From: Fragum whitleyi
Taxonomy: Eukaryota; Mollusca; Bivalvia; Cardiida; Cardiidae
Length of the DNA: 64,000 bases
Direction: 5' to 3'
Assembly (NCBI GenBank): GCA_948146395.1
Contig: OX411548.1
Coordinates: 59,353,020-59,417,019, forward strand
Part shown: piece by piece, positions 30,701-34,136 of the stretch
Layout of the letters: every line of letters begins with the position of its first letter
Numbering within the stretch: the first letter of the stretch is position 1
The notes under the pieces: generated by a model
What the model saw: only the letters and a program-made list of their open reading frames with translations
What the model was told of the DNA's origin: nothing
Database searches by the model: none
Translations under genes and position numbers: made by a program

Positions 30701-31593
30701 TTGTTTTCCATCTAGCATGGATGGCAAATACTTTAATGGAAAAAAGATTGATAACAAAATAAATTTAAAACAGATTGACGGTTACATGACAATCTGCTCA
30801 AAACTCTTGTTAATTAAATCATAAGATTTGTTTTTGGTTGATACAAATACCATTTTATATTTGGCTATAAATGATCCAAGATCTAAAATTTTCTCTTTTT
30901 ACCATTATTGTACATGTATGGCAATGTAAATCTTTTTCAAACAGATATAACAGATATACAGATATAATTAAATGTGACAAGTTTTGCAGATTTGGTCAGC
31001 AAAGAAAAGGAATAATTTAATATTTAATAAACATAAATTGTAATTTATCAATTGATCAGACAAGCACAGATATTAGAAGATGTATACTTAACTTAACTGT
31101 TAGGGTACATATATGAATTGTGAATTTTTAAAATTGGGATGTTTTGGTGTGTTAAATTTTTGCCACCTTGCTAGACGATGGCTTATAAAATCCAAAAGTA
31201 TGGTAATCTACGATAGTAATTCATGAATCAAATGTAATCATTTCTTGTTTTTCAAGAGCCTTAAAAATTGATGTTGGAAAATGTATCACTTGTAAACAGA
31301 GAATTTTTTTTTAAAAAAAATCTTGTTTTTCATATAAAATGTTTTTTTTAAACCAAAAGAAACAGTCTGTCACCTTATGCTTCCGAATTTTTATCTCTCC
31401 TTAAAATACAAAATTTTTGATAATAAAAAAAAAAAAGATTGTCTTCAGCCTTTTCGATTGCAACTCATCATAAAATTTCGTTGTCCAGAAAACGTTTATG
31501 ACAAGGCAACTTACCTTTCTCCAGTCTAAAAAGAGAATGTTGAAGATTCTCTGATTTATTCAGAGTCAAAACTCTGACCTGGCAATGAGCCAT
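3700..31593 (-). CDS. AGL: Glycogen debranching enzyme, 26 coding exons, 3' end off the left edge
   Basis: A bifunctional cytosolic enzyme of glycogen breakdown. It moves a maltotriosyl unit between chains (4-alpha-glucanotransferase) and hydrolyses the remaining alpha-1,6-linked glucose. Joining the 26 exons listed below gives one frame of 4383 bases (1461 codons) from the ATG at 31593. The animal enzyme has about 1530 residues, so roughly 80 C-terminal residues are missing here. GH13-type motifs: [11 protein letters not shown] (exon 3), [11 protein letters not shown] with the expected nucleophile Asp (exon 8), [11 protein letters not shown] with the acid/base Glu (exon 9) and THDNESP (exon 10). 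Glucosidase half: [13 protein letters not shown] (exon 19), [11 protein letters not shown] (exon 20) and [19 protein letters not shown] (exon 22). No internal stop or frameshift was found. Introns run from about 0.3 to 2.1 kb and are rich in repeats. Confidence 0.96.
3788..4248. other. AGL intron without recognised content
   Basis: AT-rich; I see no exon, repeat unit or hairpin. Confidence 0.6.
4249..4346 (-). CDS. AGL: AGL coding exon 25
   Basis: Residues about 1400-1431: [20 protein letters not shown], then [12 protein letters not shown]. The [10 protein letters not shown] block is strongly conserved. Acceptor GATTTTAG/GCCCCA; donor CCAAG/GTAGGT. Confidence 0.95.
4588..4662. repeat. 75-bp hairpin element (GGTCAGTGCAACACTATTG family)
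   Basis: Near-perfect palindrome: GGTCAGTGCAACACTATTGT ... ACAATAGTGTTGCACTGACC around CCTATAAATATAGAGG. It shares its layout (terminal CAGTGC, arms GTAA(G/C)T, core CTATA..TATAG) with hairpins at 12330, 18366, 29944, 35438, 42010 and 53893. These look like very small non-autonomous elements. Confidence 0.85.
4787..5066 (+). mobile_element. tRNA-derived SINE, full length, with 12-bp target-site duplication
   Basis: The head has a pol III A box (TAGCACAGTTGGTTAGGC) and B box (GGTTCGATCCC). The body has GAGATAGCAG...GGAGGCTAGGAAAGG and GGTGCTCCGGCCGC, and the tail is CCCATTCAAACAAACAAAC. It is flanked by perfect direct repeats ACAGTAAAAAGT at 4775-4786 and 5067-5078. It sits in the AGL intron, antisense to the gene. 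Relatives are at 18060, 21215, 26003, 37600, 59648 and 59850. Confidence 0.92.
5211..5279. repeat. Hairpin AATCCTATGTTGGTA...TACCAACATAGGATT
   Basis: Inverted arms of about 20 bp around a short loop. The same arm core (CCTATGTTG...CAACATAGG) recurs in the hairpin at 21049-21115. Confidence 0.8.
5503..5637. repeat. 135-bp hairpin element (TTTCATTGAAGTATGAAACTAAAAA family)
   Basis: Arms (T)TTCATTGA(A/G)G(T/C)ATGAAACTAAAAACCTA and complement, around a loop with a GAATACAC..GTGGATTC inner stem. Other copies: 19367-19456 (partial), 49668-49790, 54425-54537 and 62222-62372. The outermost bases read GAGAGTATTTGTTGATTTC in the longer copies. Confidence 0.82.
5690..5872 (+). mobile_element. Right half of a MITE ending GGCGTGACAGATCACAT
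   Basis: GAATCTAGAATGATCATTCTACC...TCAGATGGTCCTTTTTGGCGTGACAGATCA matches the right halves of 34620-34772 and, in reverse, 13841-14103. The end is the terminal inverted repeat of the TGACCCGTCAC family. Confidence 0.75.
5883..6091 (-). CDS. AGL: AGL coding exon 24
   Basis: Residues about 1330-1399: [20 protein letters not shown], then [20 protein letters not shown] and [11 protein letters not shown]. Acceptor ATAAAAG/GTAAAG (purine-rich but required by the frame); donor GTTGTG/GTAAGT. Confidence 0.93.
6092..6682. other. AGL intron without recognised content
   Basis: AT-rich sequence with a short TTTAAAAAATTTAAATTTTAA run near 6150. I saw no exon and no named repeat. Confidence 0.55.
6683..6795 (-). 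CDS. AGL: AGL coding exon 23
   Basis: Residues about 1292-1329: [20 protein letters not shown], then [17 protein letters not shown]. Matches the family's RDGSAVEIVGLSKSAVRWL. Acceptor TTTTACAG/AGATGG; donor TCAATG/GTGAGT. Confidence 0.95.
6914..7012 (+). mobile_element. Fragment of a TTAA-flanked MITE (TGTCATGCTGAAC family)
   Basis: TTAACATTTGTCATGCTGAACATATGGAATATTTC and GATCAGTCTGCACATA...CAGTCTGATCCTAG match the left half of the elements at 46390 and 48325. The right end is missing. The remaining intron to 7640 shows nothing I recognise. Confidence 0.65.
7641..7776 (-). CDS. AGL: AGL coding exon 22
   Basis: Residues about 1247-1291: [20 protein letters not shown], then [20 protein letters not shown]. 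The Asp of GTWMDKMG is my best candidate for the glucosidase general acid, inferred from what I recall of yeast debranching enzyme. Acceptor TATTTAAG/GTTTCA; donor CCGAG/GTAATT. Confidence 0.95.
7810..7975. mobile_element. 166-bp foldback MITE with TTAA ends (GGTAGTGG family)
   Basis: TTAAGGTAGTGGACCCATAAT ... CCACTACCTTAA with long inner arms (GGTTTCCTAATGA..TCATTAGGAAACC) makes a nearly complete hairpin. Sister copies: 13155-13315, 14418-14583, 48942-49080 and 56523-56687; fragments are at 28028 and 28238. The TTAA at both ends is the expected target duplication of piggyBac- or Kolobok-class elements. Confidence 0.85.
8152..8285 (+). mobile_element. Partial MITE (TTTGAGCCTGT..GACATT family)
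   Basis: TTTGAGCCTGTACGTGACATTTTCAACAATTTCA, then GACTCTGGCCAGCCTGTGCATCAGCACAGTCTGACCAGAG. The family's right end (ATGTCATGCACAGGCTCA) is not present here. Complete copies: 16599-16822, 17492-17687, 24258-24703 and 60390-60630. Confidence 0.7.
8391..8597 (+). repeat. 109-bp tandem duplication over the exon 21/intron border
   Basis: 8391-8488 and 8500-8597 match (98 bp, offset 109) from GCATGCAA to CATTTCTCTC with a handful of differences. The duplicated unit covers the 3' part of AGL exon 21, its donor and about 50 bp of intron. Confidence 0.92.
8443..8494 (-). pseudogene. AGL: Partial in-frame duplicate of AGL exon 21 (alternative or relic mini-exon)
   Basis: Repeats the 3' 48 or so bases of exon 21 with the same donor (CACAAG/GTGGGT). 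It is preceded by TGCTATAG, which can act as an acceptor. Read as a 52-base exon it has the same entry and exit phases as exon 21 and encodes [17 protein letters not shown]. It differs from the true exon by a Ser/Pro change and lacks the N-terminal 20 or so codons. Joining it after exon 20, or between exons 20 and 22 in place of exon 21, would keep the frame; following exon 21 directly would not. Most likely a silent relic. Confidence 0.6.
8552..8663 (-). CDS. AGL: AGL coding exon 21
   Basis: Residues about 1210-1246: [20 protein letters not shown], then [17 protein letters not shown]. Matches the family's [21 protein letters not shown]. Acceptor ATAACAG/GATCAG; donor CACAAG/GTGGGT. Its 3' half is duplicated 109 bp further on (8443-8494). 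Confidence 0.95.
8664..9429. other. AGL intron, mostly unique
   Basis: No exon or array. ATTGTCCGTGGACGACCAAAA at about 9105 resembles the left end of the satellite-bearing element that starts at 9672. Confidence 0.5.
9430..9655 (-). CDS. AGL: AGL coding exon 20
   Basis: Residues about 1134-1209: [38 protein letters not shown] and [17 protein letters not shown]. Strongly conserved glucosidase core. Acceptor ATTACAG/ATATAT; donor AATGT/GTAAGT. Ends on a codon border, which lets both exon 21 and its duplicate join in frame. Confidence 0.96.
9900..11400 (+). repeat. Roughly 168-bp satellite array with a duplicated 504-bp three-unit block
   Basis: About nine units, each with TTTTTCTAAGTCCACAAAAGG, TCAAGGTCAAATTGTCAAGGACC, GAAGCCTATCACCT(G/A)(G/A)TGAGTATG and TAAGCAAGGTTAAAG. 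Units 1-3 (9933-10436) are repeated as 10437-10940 with no difference that I could see, whereas single units differ by 10-20%. This is a higher-order repeat. It lies in the intron between AGL exons 19 and 20. Confidence 0.93.
11443..11500 (+). repeat. GACGCC hexamer tract
   Basis: Imperfect (GACGCC/GACGCT)n; it encodes an artificial Asp-Ala run and is not a gene. Confidence 0.9.
11715..11817 (-). CDS. AGL: AGL coding exon 19
   Basis: Residues about 1100-1133: [20 protein letters not shown], then [13 protein letters not shown]. The RCWGRDTF block lines the glucosidase active site in the family. Acceptor ATTTCAG/GTTTTC; donor GCAAG/GTAAGA. Confidence 0.95.
11874..12200. other. AGL intron: end of another dispersed repeat
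   Basis: GACTGAAACACCGACATCAAGACAGACAGG near 12130 resembles the tails of other dispersed elements in the window (3390 and 20520). No coding signal. Confidence 0.4.
12330..12408. repeat. Hairpin element GGC..GCATGAAAC...CATGCTGAGCC
   Basis: Arms ATGGCTGGGCATGAAACATTTGTAACTGCCTATA and complement; member of the 75-bp family. Confidence 0.8.
12804..12991 (-). CDS. AGL: AGL coding exon 18
   Basis: Residues about 1037-1099: [20 protein letters not shown], then [20 protein letters not shown] and CLNLAAG. The Pro/Thr-rich stretch (about 1068-1080) is a variable loop. Acceptor TTCTCCAG/TTTTGT; donor CTGCAG/GTAGGA. Confidence 0.92.
13155..13315. mobile_element. Foldback MITE, GGTAGTGG family, decayed ends
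   Basis: AAGGTAGTGGAACCGTAAAAG ... TATTACGGGTCCACAAACTTAA with the inner GGTTTCCTAA stem. The left TTAA has become GTAAA. Confidence 0.78.
13381..13555 (+). repeat. 65-bp tandem repeat, about 2.6 copies
   Basis: Units start at 13381, 13446 and 13511 (TTATT(G/A)CTCCTTA(C/T)AACATGG...CCCCCATTGAATATCTATTGC). The first two are nearly identical and the third is degenerate. Confidence 0.92.
13841..14103. mobile_element. 263-bp MITE with TGACCCGTCAC...GTAACAGGTCA ends
   Basis: Left GTGACCCGTCACATAAAAAGG..CCATCTGGG is complementary to right CTAGATGGTCCTTTTTTGCG..GGTCA. The interior has GTCTGCGCAATTCGCGCAGTCTGAC. Other copies: 5690-5872 (half), 34510-34772 and 46703-47125. Confidence 0.8.
14166..14299 (-). 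CDS. AGL: AGL coding exon 17
   Basis: Residues about 993-1036: [20 protein letters not shown], then [20 protein letters not shown]. Matches the family's QIPRYLIPCYFDAILIGAY block at the start of the glucosidase half. Acceptor TTTTTCAG/CTTGGT; donor TCAGA/GTAAGT. Confidence 0.94.
14335..14366 (+). repeat. Poly-A / poly-T run
   Basis: An A run of about 20 followed by an interrupted T run in the intron between AGL exons 16 and 17. Prone to length variation. Confidence 0.9.
14418..14583. mobile_element. Foldback MITE, GGTAGTGG family
   Basis: TTAAGGTAGTGGAACCGTAATAG ... ACTATTACGGGTCAACTACCTTA with the inner GGTTTCCTAATGA stem. Confidence 0.85.
14936..15790 (+). repeat. Roughly 165-bp tandem array followed by ACGC tract
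   Basis: Four diverged units with ATGACCTC(A/C)GCCCATAAAATCC, TCACAATAATTTTTGGTAGACTGATAAAGG and CAAGGATCATT. It ends with GACGCACGCACGCACG (15702-15722) and a tail CAATAGCCCCAGTGGCTTTCAGCC. It is the same kind of array-plus-simple-repeat element as 9666-11570 and 51643-53390 but unrelated in sequence. Confidence 0.88.
16047..16144 (+). repeat. Short tandem duplication of about 43 bp
   Basis: TAGCTTTTGTTGTTCACTCAATGAAAAATAAATTTATCTAAC occurs twice in a row with one extra A in the second copy. Confidence 0.9.
16320..16453 (-). CDS. AGL: AGL coding exon 16
   Basis: Residues about 948-992: [20 protein letters not shown], then [20 protein letters not shown]. Acceptor ATTTTAG/GTGTGA; donor CAT/GTTAGT, a slightly weak site chosen because it keeps the frame into the next exon. 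Confidence 0.88.
16599..16822. mobile_element. MITE, TTTGAGCCTGT family
   Basis: Left TTTGAGCCTGTGTGTGACATT..AACAATTTCA; right ATCAAGCACAGGCTCATTT; interior GACACTGGCTAGCCTGTGCATC. Confidence 0.72.
17108..17334. mobile_element. Decayed MITE, TTTGAGCCTGT family
   Basis: Left TCCAGCATGTGACATTTCCAAC; right GAAAATGTCAAGCACAGGCTCATTTAAG. The interior is poorly conserved. Confidence 0.5.
17492..17687. mobile_element. MITE, TTTGAGCCTGT family
   Basis: Left TTTGAGTGTGTGAGATTTCC..AACAATTTCA; right ATGTTGGAAATGTCATACACAGGCTCATTTAAG; interior CTCTGACCAGCTGTGCATCCACACAGTCTGACCAGAG. It ends 26 bp from AGL exon 15. Confidence 0.8.
17713..17975 (-). CDS. AGL: AGL coding exon 15
   Basis: Residues about 860-947: [40 protein letters not shown] and [15 protein letters not shown]. 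Co-linear with the family's LTLAELN..LYRC.SEE and YDIPNW..LKYAGLQG. Acceptor TGTTATAG/GTGTGT; donor TTAGAG/GTGAGG. Confidence 0.94.
18060..18349 (+). mobile_element. tRNA-derived SINE with perfect 11-bp target-site duplication
   Basis: Same family as 4787-5066. A box TAGCAAAGTTGGTAGAGGG, B box GTTTCAATCCC, body GAGATAGCAGCAGGAGGCTAGG, tail CCCCATTCAAACAAAC. Direct repeats CATCAATAGCA lie at 18049-18059 and 18350-18360. Confidence 0.93.
18366..18438. repeat. 73-bp hairpin, ATGGCTCAGTGC family
   Basis: ATGGCTCAGTGCAAAACAG..TTGTAACTCCCTATA, loop, TATAGGGAGTTACAAC..CGTGCTGAGCCAT. Lies right beside the SINE's 3' duplication. Confidence 0.88.
18596..18821 (-). CDS. AGL: AGL coding exon 14
   Basis: Residues about 785-859: [38 protein letters not shown] and [14 protein letters not shown]. 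Two overlapping donors exist (GTAGGT, and GTAAAC four bases on). Only the first avoids an in-frame TAG and completes Lys in the next exon, so it was chosen. Confidence 0.92.
18822..19520. other. AGL intron with two hairpin relics
   Basis: GAACATGAAAAG..CATCTTGAACATG inverted arms flank 18885-18985. A partial TTTGAGCCTGT-family relic lies at 19048-19185, and a 19367-19456 hairpin (GAGAGTATTTGTTGATC..GAAATCAACAGATACTCTC) belongs to the family of 5503-5637. Confidence 0.6.
19521..19671 (-). CDS. AGL: AGL coding exon 13
   Basis: Residues about 735-784: [20 protein letters not shown], then [20 protein letters not shown]. Matches the family's IQVYVDQVDED.V.VTRH block. Acceptor ATTACAG/ATATAC; donor TTCAAG/GTATAA. 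Confidence 0.93.
19672..19980. other. AGL intron with a short internal duplication
   Basis: Two diverged copies of roughly 120 bp (TTCTACAGTTCCTTTGACTTTGG(C/A)GGAAA..TTTGAATT(G/A)ATTCAAAATAAAGATT) at about 19759 and 19882. Confidence 0.8.
19981..20160 (-). CDS. AGL: AGL coding exon 12
   Basis: Residues about 675-734: [20 protein letters not shown], then [20 protein letters not shown] and GQRHAYSQ. Less conserved than its neighbours but co-linear with the family. Acceptor TTACTAG/ATACAT; donor TCACAG/GTTTGA. Confidence 0.9.
20242..20580 (-). repeat. Dispersed repeat fragment ending in TTTTATGCCCCCAC
   Basis: In reverse it starts TTTTATGCCCCCACATTGATGG and contains TCTGTCCATCTATATGTC and TGACCTTGACC/AAGGTCAATG pieces. 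Related in layout to 3248-3490. Confidence 0.55.
21035..21118. repeat. Hairpin CCTATGTTGTGGGTACTCATT..AATGAGTACACACAACATAGG
   Basis: Arms of about 30 bp with an inner TTGTCTTGATGAGACAA loop. Shares its outer arms with the 5211 hairpin; the weaker element at 50775-50830 has the same AATGAGTACC core. Confidence 0.82.
21215..21368 (-). mobile_element. 5'-truncated SINE with 12-bp target-site duplication
   Basis: Reverse copy of the 3' half of the SINE family (GAATGGGGTTTTACGCCGCT...CTCCAGCCGCTATCTCACAT). It lacks the tRNA head but is flanked by TTGTCCGTATCA at 21203-21214 and 21369-21380. The truncation was therefore present at insertion, as expected from incomplete target-primed reverse transcription. 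Confidence 0.9.
21800..21901 (-). CDS. AGL: AGL coding exon 11
   Basis: Residues about 641-674: [20 protein letters not shown], then [14 protein letters not shown]. Acceptor TTTGTAG/AAAAAG; donor CATCAT/GTAAGT. Both ends are on codon borders. Confidence 0.95.
21902..22897. other. Introns on either side of exon 10, no exon or array seen
   Basis: Apart from AGL exon 10 (22277-22440), only a possible SINE tail relic near 22010-22050 (GTTTAATGCCACTTTCAAC). Confidence 0.5.
22277..22440 (-). CDS. AGL: AGL coding exon 10
   Basis: Residues about 586-640: [33 protein letters not shown] and [20 protein letters not shown] is GH13 conserved region IV. Acceptor ATTTCAG/AGGCCA; donor ATACAG/GTATGT. Confidence 0.95.
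22898..23021 (-). CDS. AGL: AGL coding exon 9 (transferase acid/base Glu)
   Basis: Residues about 545-585: [20 protein letters not shown], then [15 protein letters not shown]. The Glu of YVVAELF is the expected GH13 acid/base residue. Acceptor TTCTAG/TACATG; donor CAGGG/GTAGGT, chosen so the split codon gives REAM at the junction as in relatives. Confidence 0.95.
23394..23467. repeat. Hairpin AACTGTTTGCAAATTATAC...GTATAATTTGCAAACAAGTT
   Basis: Arms of about 20 bp around a loop with CATGCACGTG. A related sequence (CTGTTTGCAAATCATACTCCGCTTT) is at 35925-36000. Confidence 0.8.
23551..23738 (-). CDS. AGL: AGL coding exon 8 (transferase nucleophile)
   Basis: Residues about 482-544: [20 protein letters not shown], then [20 protein letters not shown]. 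The Asp in [10 protein letters not shown] is the position expected for the GH13 catalytic nucleophile of the transferase. Acceptor TTTTAG/GTTCTA; donor CTGAG/GTGTGT. Ends on a codon border. Confidence 0.96.
24092..24231 (-). CDS. AGL: AGL coding exon 7
   Basis: Residues about 435-481: [20 protein letters not shown], then [20 protein letters not shown]. The last block is nearly invariant in animal AGL and part of the transferase barrel. Acceptor TTTTCAG/TTATTT; donor AACCAG/GTCTGT. Confidence 0.96.
24258..24703. mobile_element. MITE, TTTGAGCCTGT family, with longer interior
   Basis: Left AATGAGCCAGTGCAAAACATTTTCAAC; interior GACTCTGACTAGCCTGCATCCGCAGACTGGTCAGAGTC; right ATTGTTGAAGATGTCTCACAGAGGCTCC. 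Confidence 0.65.
24785..25140. repeat. Inverted-repeat region AGTAAGGAGTCCATTG...CCATTGGGCTCCTTACTT
   Basis: Imperfect terminal inverted repeats enclose an inner hairpin (AGAAGAAATTGCTTGTTATAAGCAAGTTCTTCT) like the loop of the MITEs at 36667 and 42497. Probably a decayed composite. Confidence 0.55.
25606..25818 (-). CDS. AGL: AGL coding exon 6
   Basis: Residues about 364-434: [20 protein letters not shown], then [20 protein letters not shown] and [10 protein letters not shown]. Acceptor ATATCAG/ACCAGG; donor CATAA/GTAAGT. Confidence 0.93.
26003..26135 (-). mobile_element. Decayed 3' fragment of the SINE family
   Basis: GAATGGGGTTTGACACCGTTTTAAG..CAGATATATCGCCATGGCTG matches the SINE 3' region in reverse. 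No duplication is visible. Confidence 0.65.
26622..26739 (-). CDS. AGL: AGL coding exon 5
   Basis: Residues about 325-363: [20 protein letters not shown] and [18 protein letters not shown]. Acceptor CCATTTCAG/AAAACAG; donor TGATAG/GTAATG. Leaves 2 bases of an Arg codon. Confidence 0.93.
26900..27660. other. AGL intron with hairpin and GACA tract
   Basis: TATCTCATAAGAATTGTCTTTAGAAGACGATTCTAATGAGATA forms a hairpin at 27517-27560. GACTGACTGACAGACAGACAG lies at about 27276. A fragment of the AAACATTGTGGAAAATGAAGAAATTGC loop known from 36667 lies at 27085. Confidence 0.6.
27697..27805 (-). CDS. AGL: AGL coding exon 4
   Basis: Residues about 289-324: [20 protein letters not shown] and [15 protein letters not shown]. 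The similarity to AGL (IR.II.ED..PKLK..EFF.V.V) is clear although the ORF is short. Acceptor TTTTCCAG/AATATA; donor TTGAAG/GTAATG. Confidence 0.9.
27806..28372. other. AGL intron with two GGTAGTGG-family relics
   Basis: AATTAAGGTAGTATAGCC at 28027 and AAGGTATAGACCCGTAATAGTACCTCAACATTTTGG at 28240 are end fragments of the foldback family. Nothing else recognised. Confidence 0.5.
28373..28934 (-). CDS. AGL: AGL coding exon 3 (largest exon)
   Basis: Residues about 101-288; at 562 bp the largest exon. Contains [53 protein letters not shown] and [20 protein letters not shown], the last being conserved region I of the transferase barrel. The acceptor was chosen as AAACAG/TGACAG because it completes the split codon AG+T and restores the frame. 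Donor TTAGAG/GTATGA; it ends on a codon border. Confidence 0.95.
28935..29495. other. AGL intron, T-rich, no element named
   Basis: AT-rich with a CATTTTCTTTTT..AAAACAAAGGAAAAGGAAAAA inverted stretch (29200-29285) that produces overlapping ORFs on both strands; no gene. Confidence 0.5.
29496..29718 (-). CDS. AGL: AGL coding exon 2
   Basis: Residues about 27-100, including [20 protein letters not shown] and [10 protein letters not shown]. This is the N-terminal beta-rich domain before the GH13 barrel. Acceptor CTTTCAG/GATGG; donor GGAAG/GTATCA. It is entered after 1 base of a codon and left after 2. Confidence 0.93.
29944..30017. repeat. 74-bp hairpin, ATGGCTCAGCATGAAAC family
   Basis: ATGGCACAGCATTAAATAGTTGTAACTCCCTATA..TATAGGGAGTTACAACTGTTTCATGCTGAGCCAT. 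Confidence 0.88.
30018..31514. other. Large AGL intron, largely unique AT-rich sequence
   Basis: No exon, array or hairpin recognised over about 1.5 kb. Confidence 0.5.
31515..31593 (-). CDS. AGL: AGL coding exon 1 (start codon)
   Basis: Encodes residues 1-26, [20 protein letters not shown] followed by LFRLEK. The ATG lies one base inside an exon whose acceptor TTGTTCTTTTCAG ends at 31595, so an upstream untranslated exon must exist. The donor is AAAG/GTAAGT. The N-terminus fits the family, which begins with a short LLLN.(M/S)E.LE.TLFRLE-type strand. Confidence 0.9.
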
Positions 31594-31615
31594 CCTGAAA
31601 AGAACAAAAAGGCAT
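31594..31615 (-). promoter_or_regulatory. Splice acceptor just upstream of the AGL start codon
   Basis: On the - strand, TTTTTGTTCTTTTCAG/GATGG places the ATG one base after an excellent pyrimidine-tract acceptor. The 5'UTR is therefore split, as in vertebrate AGL, which also has non-coding first exons. Confidence 0.8.
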
Positions 31616-32165
31616 CTTAATTTCTTAATTATATACATCGTATTTACTATAATTTTGAATCTTGGAAAAATAAAAGTACTTCAATTTTTAAAGCCCCCCC
31701 CCAACCCCCCCCCAAAAAAGAAACTAGATGGTTGTCTCAGGACAACTACTGTCAAACCAACAAAAGTTTAAACCATCAACTTGACCTTGCATTTTAACTA
31801 TAGATACACCCATAGCAAATCTATAGTAGATCTAGTTACTAAAACTAAGAAAACCAGTTCTGATTTTTTACAGCCCCATTTTTGCTTTACAGGCCTCAAT
31901 CCAATATCCAGCAAAAATCATCAAAGCACTGTAAAAATGTATTGAAAAAATAAATCTGGATTTCTTCAGGTCATTTTTAGGAAAAAGCCTTTGTTTGTTC
32001 AATAGAAAAAAAAATAGGCCTAAAAATTATCAAGTCCAGCGAGGACTCTTTTCTGGTAGTTATTGATTCTATTCATCATATGATAACAGTACTCAATCGC
32101 AAATTACCTTTTTACTTGTATGTCTGTGCAATTGATAAAAAAAATTGTTCATCCTTTAAATGGAT

Positions 32166-32327
32166 CAGGGTTCCAAAATACCCTCAAATGGGGGTTTTTC
32201 ACCCTCAATTTGAATCTTGTACCCCCATTTTTTGCAAGTAGCCTTCTTTATTTCATGTAAAGGGGGTACAAGTATGCTGTAAAATGACTGTTTTCACCCC
32301 GAAATTTAAAAGTCAGTGGGAACCCTG
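32166..32327. mobile_element. 162-bp hAT-like MITE
   Basis: Begins CAGGGTTCCAAAATACCC and ends AGTCAGTGGGAACCCTG. The terminal CAGGG..CCCTG is typical of the hAT superfamily. An internal pair (GTACCCCC..GGGGGTAC) gives a second stem. An 8-bp duplication is not clear (AAATGGAT versus TGGATATA). Confidence 0.6.
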
Positions 32328-32369
32328 TGGATATATATATAATTAAGGGGCAGTATGATCTAATTACTT

Positions 32370-32530
32370 TCAGGGGGGGGGGGGGGCATTTTTTTGTTTA
32401 AAAATCATAAAAATCATATATATTTTTTGTATCACTTTTTATACAAAAATCTAAATTTTGAGCACCAACTGCACTTTAAAGCAGTCAGGTGATTTTAAAG
32501 AATATTATAGGGGGGGGGGGGGGGGGGCTG
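32370..32530 (+). repeat. Two long poly-G runs
   Basis: About 14 G at 32372-32386 and about 17 G at 32511-32527, each followed by sequence about an aromatic T-rich tract. Candidate G-quadruplexes and sequencing-error hot spots in the AGL 5' region. Confidence 0.9.
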
Positions 32531-33165
32531 TAAATTTCAAATATGGCTGTAAAGGGGTCTGGAAAACATTTGTCCAAATTATATTTTCCATGAAACAGAA
32601 TGTTTAAAATACAATACATGCAAAGGCAGAGTATTTAATACAAAAAAATATGCTTATACATTTTGATTGAAAAGAATTCCGACTTGTATGAATGCAAATG
32701 TAGCACAGACTAATACATATACTCTTGAGGACCATCACTCTTTAGTGTTCAGTATTTTTAAATGGCATTTAAATTAAGAAAAAAAAGCATGCCAGGACAT
32801 ACATGGTTCTGAAATGTCAAAAGATAAAACAATGTCTTTGTGTTGCCTGCTGTGAAAATGTATGTTTAATCTGATGATGTTGCAGACATAAACCAATCTG
32901 TTATCTTTGAAGAAAGCCAGATAACATTTGCAAATAAAAACAACTAATTTTCATTTCAGATCTTTTGCAATATATACTGTTACATCAATTGTTCATGCTG
33001 TCCATTCAATTTCAATGACCTGGTAAGAGGGGTAAACCCTGGGGCTATTTACATATCCTGGTTCAATACAATTGAAATGCATCGGATCATTGCATTAAAG
33101 TAATGCATCGAAATGAAACATGTTTGGCTTCTAAAATGTATGATTTAACAAATGACATTGCTTAC

Positions 33166-33300
33166 CTGGCTCATAAAATAGATTTTTATACCCTACAAGA
33201 ATCCATAAATGTCACAACAGCGGCATCGTCCTTGACCGATCAAACGAAGGTGAAGTCCAAGGTTGTCAGTTGCAGACGACGTTTGTGTAAATTAAAAGCT
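33166..33300 (-). other. Candidate AGL 5'UTR exon A
   Basis: On the - strand a consensus donor (GCCAG/GTAAGC) ends at 33166, preceded by a stretch with several CpGs (ACGATGCCGCTG, TTGATCGGTC) that stands out from the AT-rich intron. It would pair with the acceptor at 31594 across a 1.6-kb intron. The upstream end is not defined by sequence. Confidence 0.35.
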
Positions 33301-33629
33301 TTTGCACAAATCATTCGCTACATTCAATTTAACTTTTTGAAAAAATGTCATGTGTTAGTTATTGTAGGCTTAAAAATATCCACGATCGCTTAATTTCCTT
33401 GGCTTAATGCTATAAGATACAAAAAAGAACCAACAAGCCAAAATTTTGTCAAAAGAGATTGTTGTTGTAGCTGTCATCGATCAAGCGGCCCGTTAGAATT
33501 AGTGTACCATAAATATTAGTGTTTCTATTGCCGCGAATTTTAAAAATGCAAATGATGGTAATAATCAATCATATGAATAGATAATTACATCGTTTAAATG
33601 AAAAACAAAACATAACCAAACAACAACAA

Positions 33630-34136
33630 AAAACGATGCTTTTCCTGTAGTCCGAGAATAAAGACCTTGGCTGGCAAACTCTTCAATATAGACGAGACAT
33701 CACCAGAGTCACCATGTTTTATAAAATTGTGAATTGTTTTGTTGCAGTACCCATACCAACTTATCTTGAAAGACCAGTTAGGATCACCCGACATATGCAC
33801 ACAAAATCTTTTAGACAGATCCACACAAATGCTTCCTACTTTAAATATTCTTTTTTTCCTTATATAGTGATACTTTGGAACAGCCTACCAGAAACAATCA
33901 TACAGCAACCTGATATTGCCGCATTCAAGAAGAGTCTTGATTCTTTTTAGATAGTGAGCCGTCCCTGAATAACCAAAATTGTTTTACCAGATCTTTTAAT
34001 CTAACACTCACAATACTTTTAAAATTTGGCACCCTAACCAATGAGGCTAACAGTTTTTATTCCAGCACAGACGCGCACCTGCCAGTAATACCCGAAAGGG
34101 GAGTCAGGCAGTATATATAGATAGATAGATAAGATA
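33630..34136 (+). mobile_element. 5'-truncated non-LTR retrotransposon, reverse transcriptase C-terminus and 3'UTR
   Basis: One frame with an early stop reads TLQYRRDITRVTMFYKIVNC, then KSFRQIHTNASYFKYSFFPY and ILWNSLPETIIQQPDIAAFK, ending at 33950. The FF...ILWNSLP.......AFK block is the standard C-terminal signature of LINE reverse transcriptases of the CR1/L2/jockey type. The 3'UTR follows, with a (GATA)n tail at 34113-34131. The upstream part is lost, so the copy is dead on arrival. Confidence 0.85.

Noticed and set aside
33103..33393. 96-codon ORF, possible small protein
   Set aside because: No recognisable domain, ordinary composition, antisense to a candidate AGL 5' exon; likely chance.
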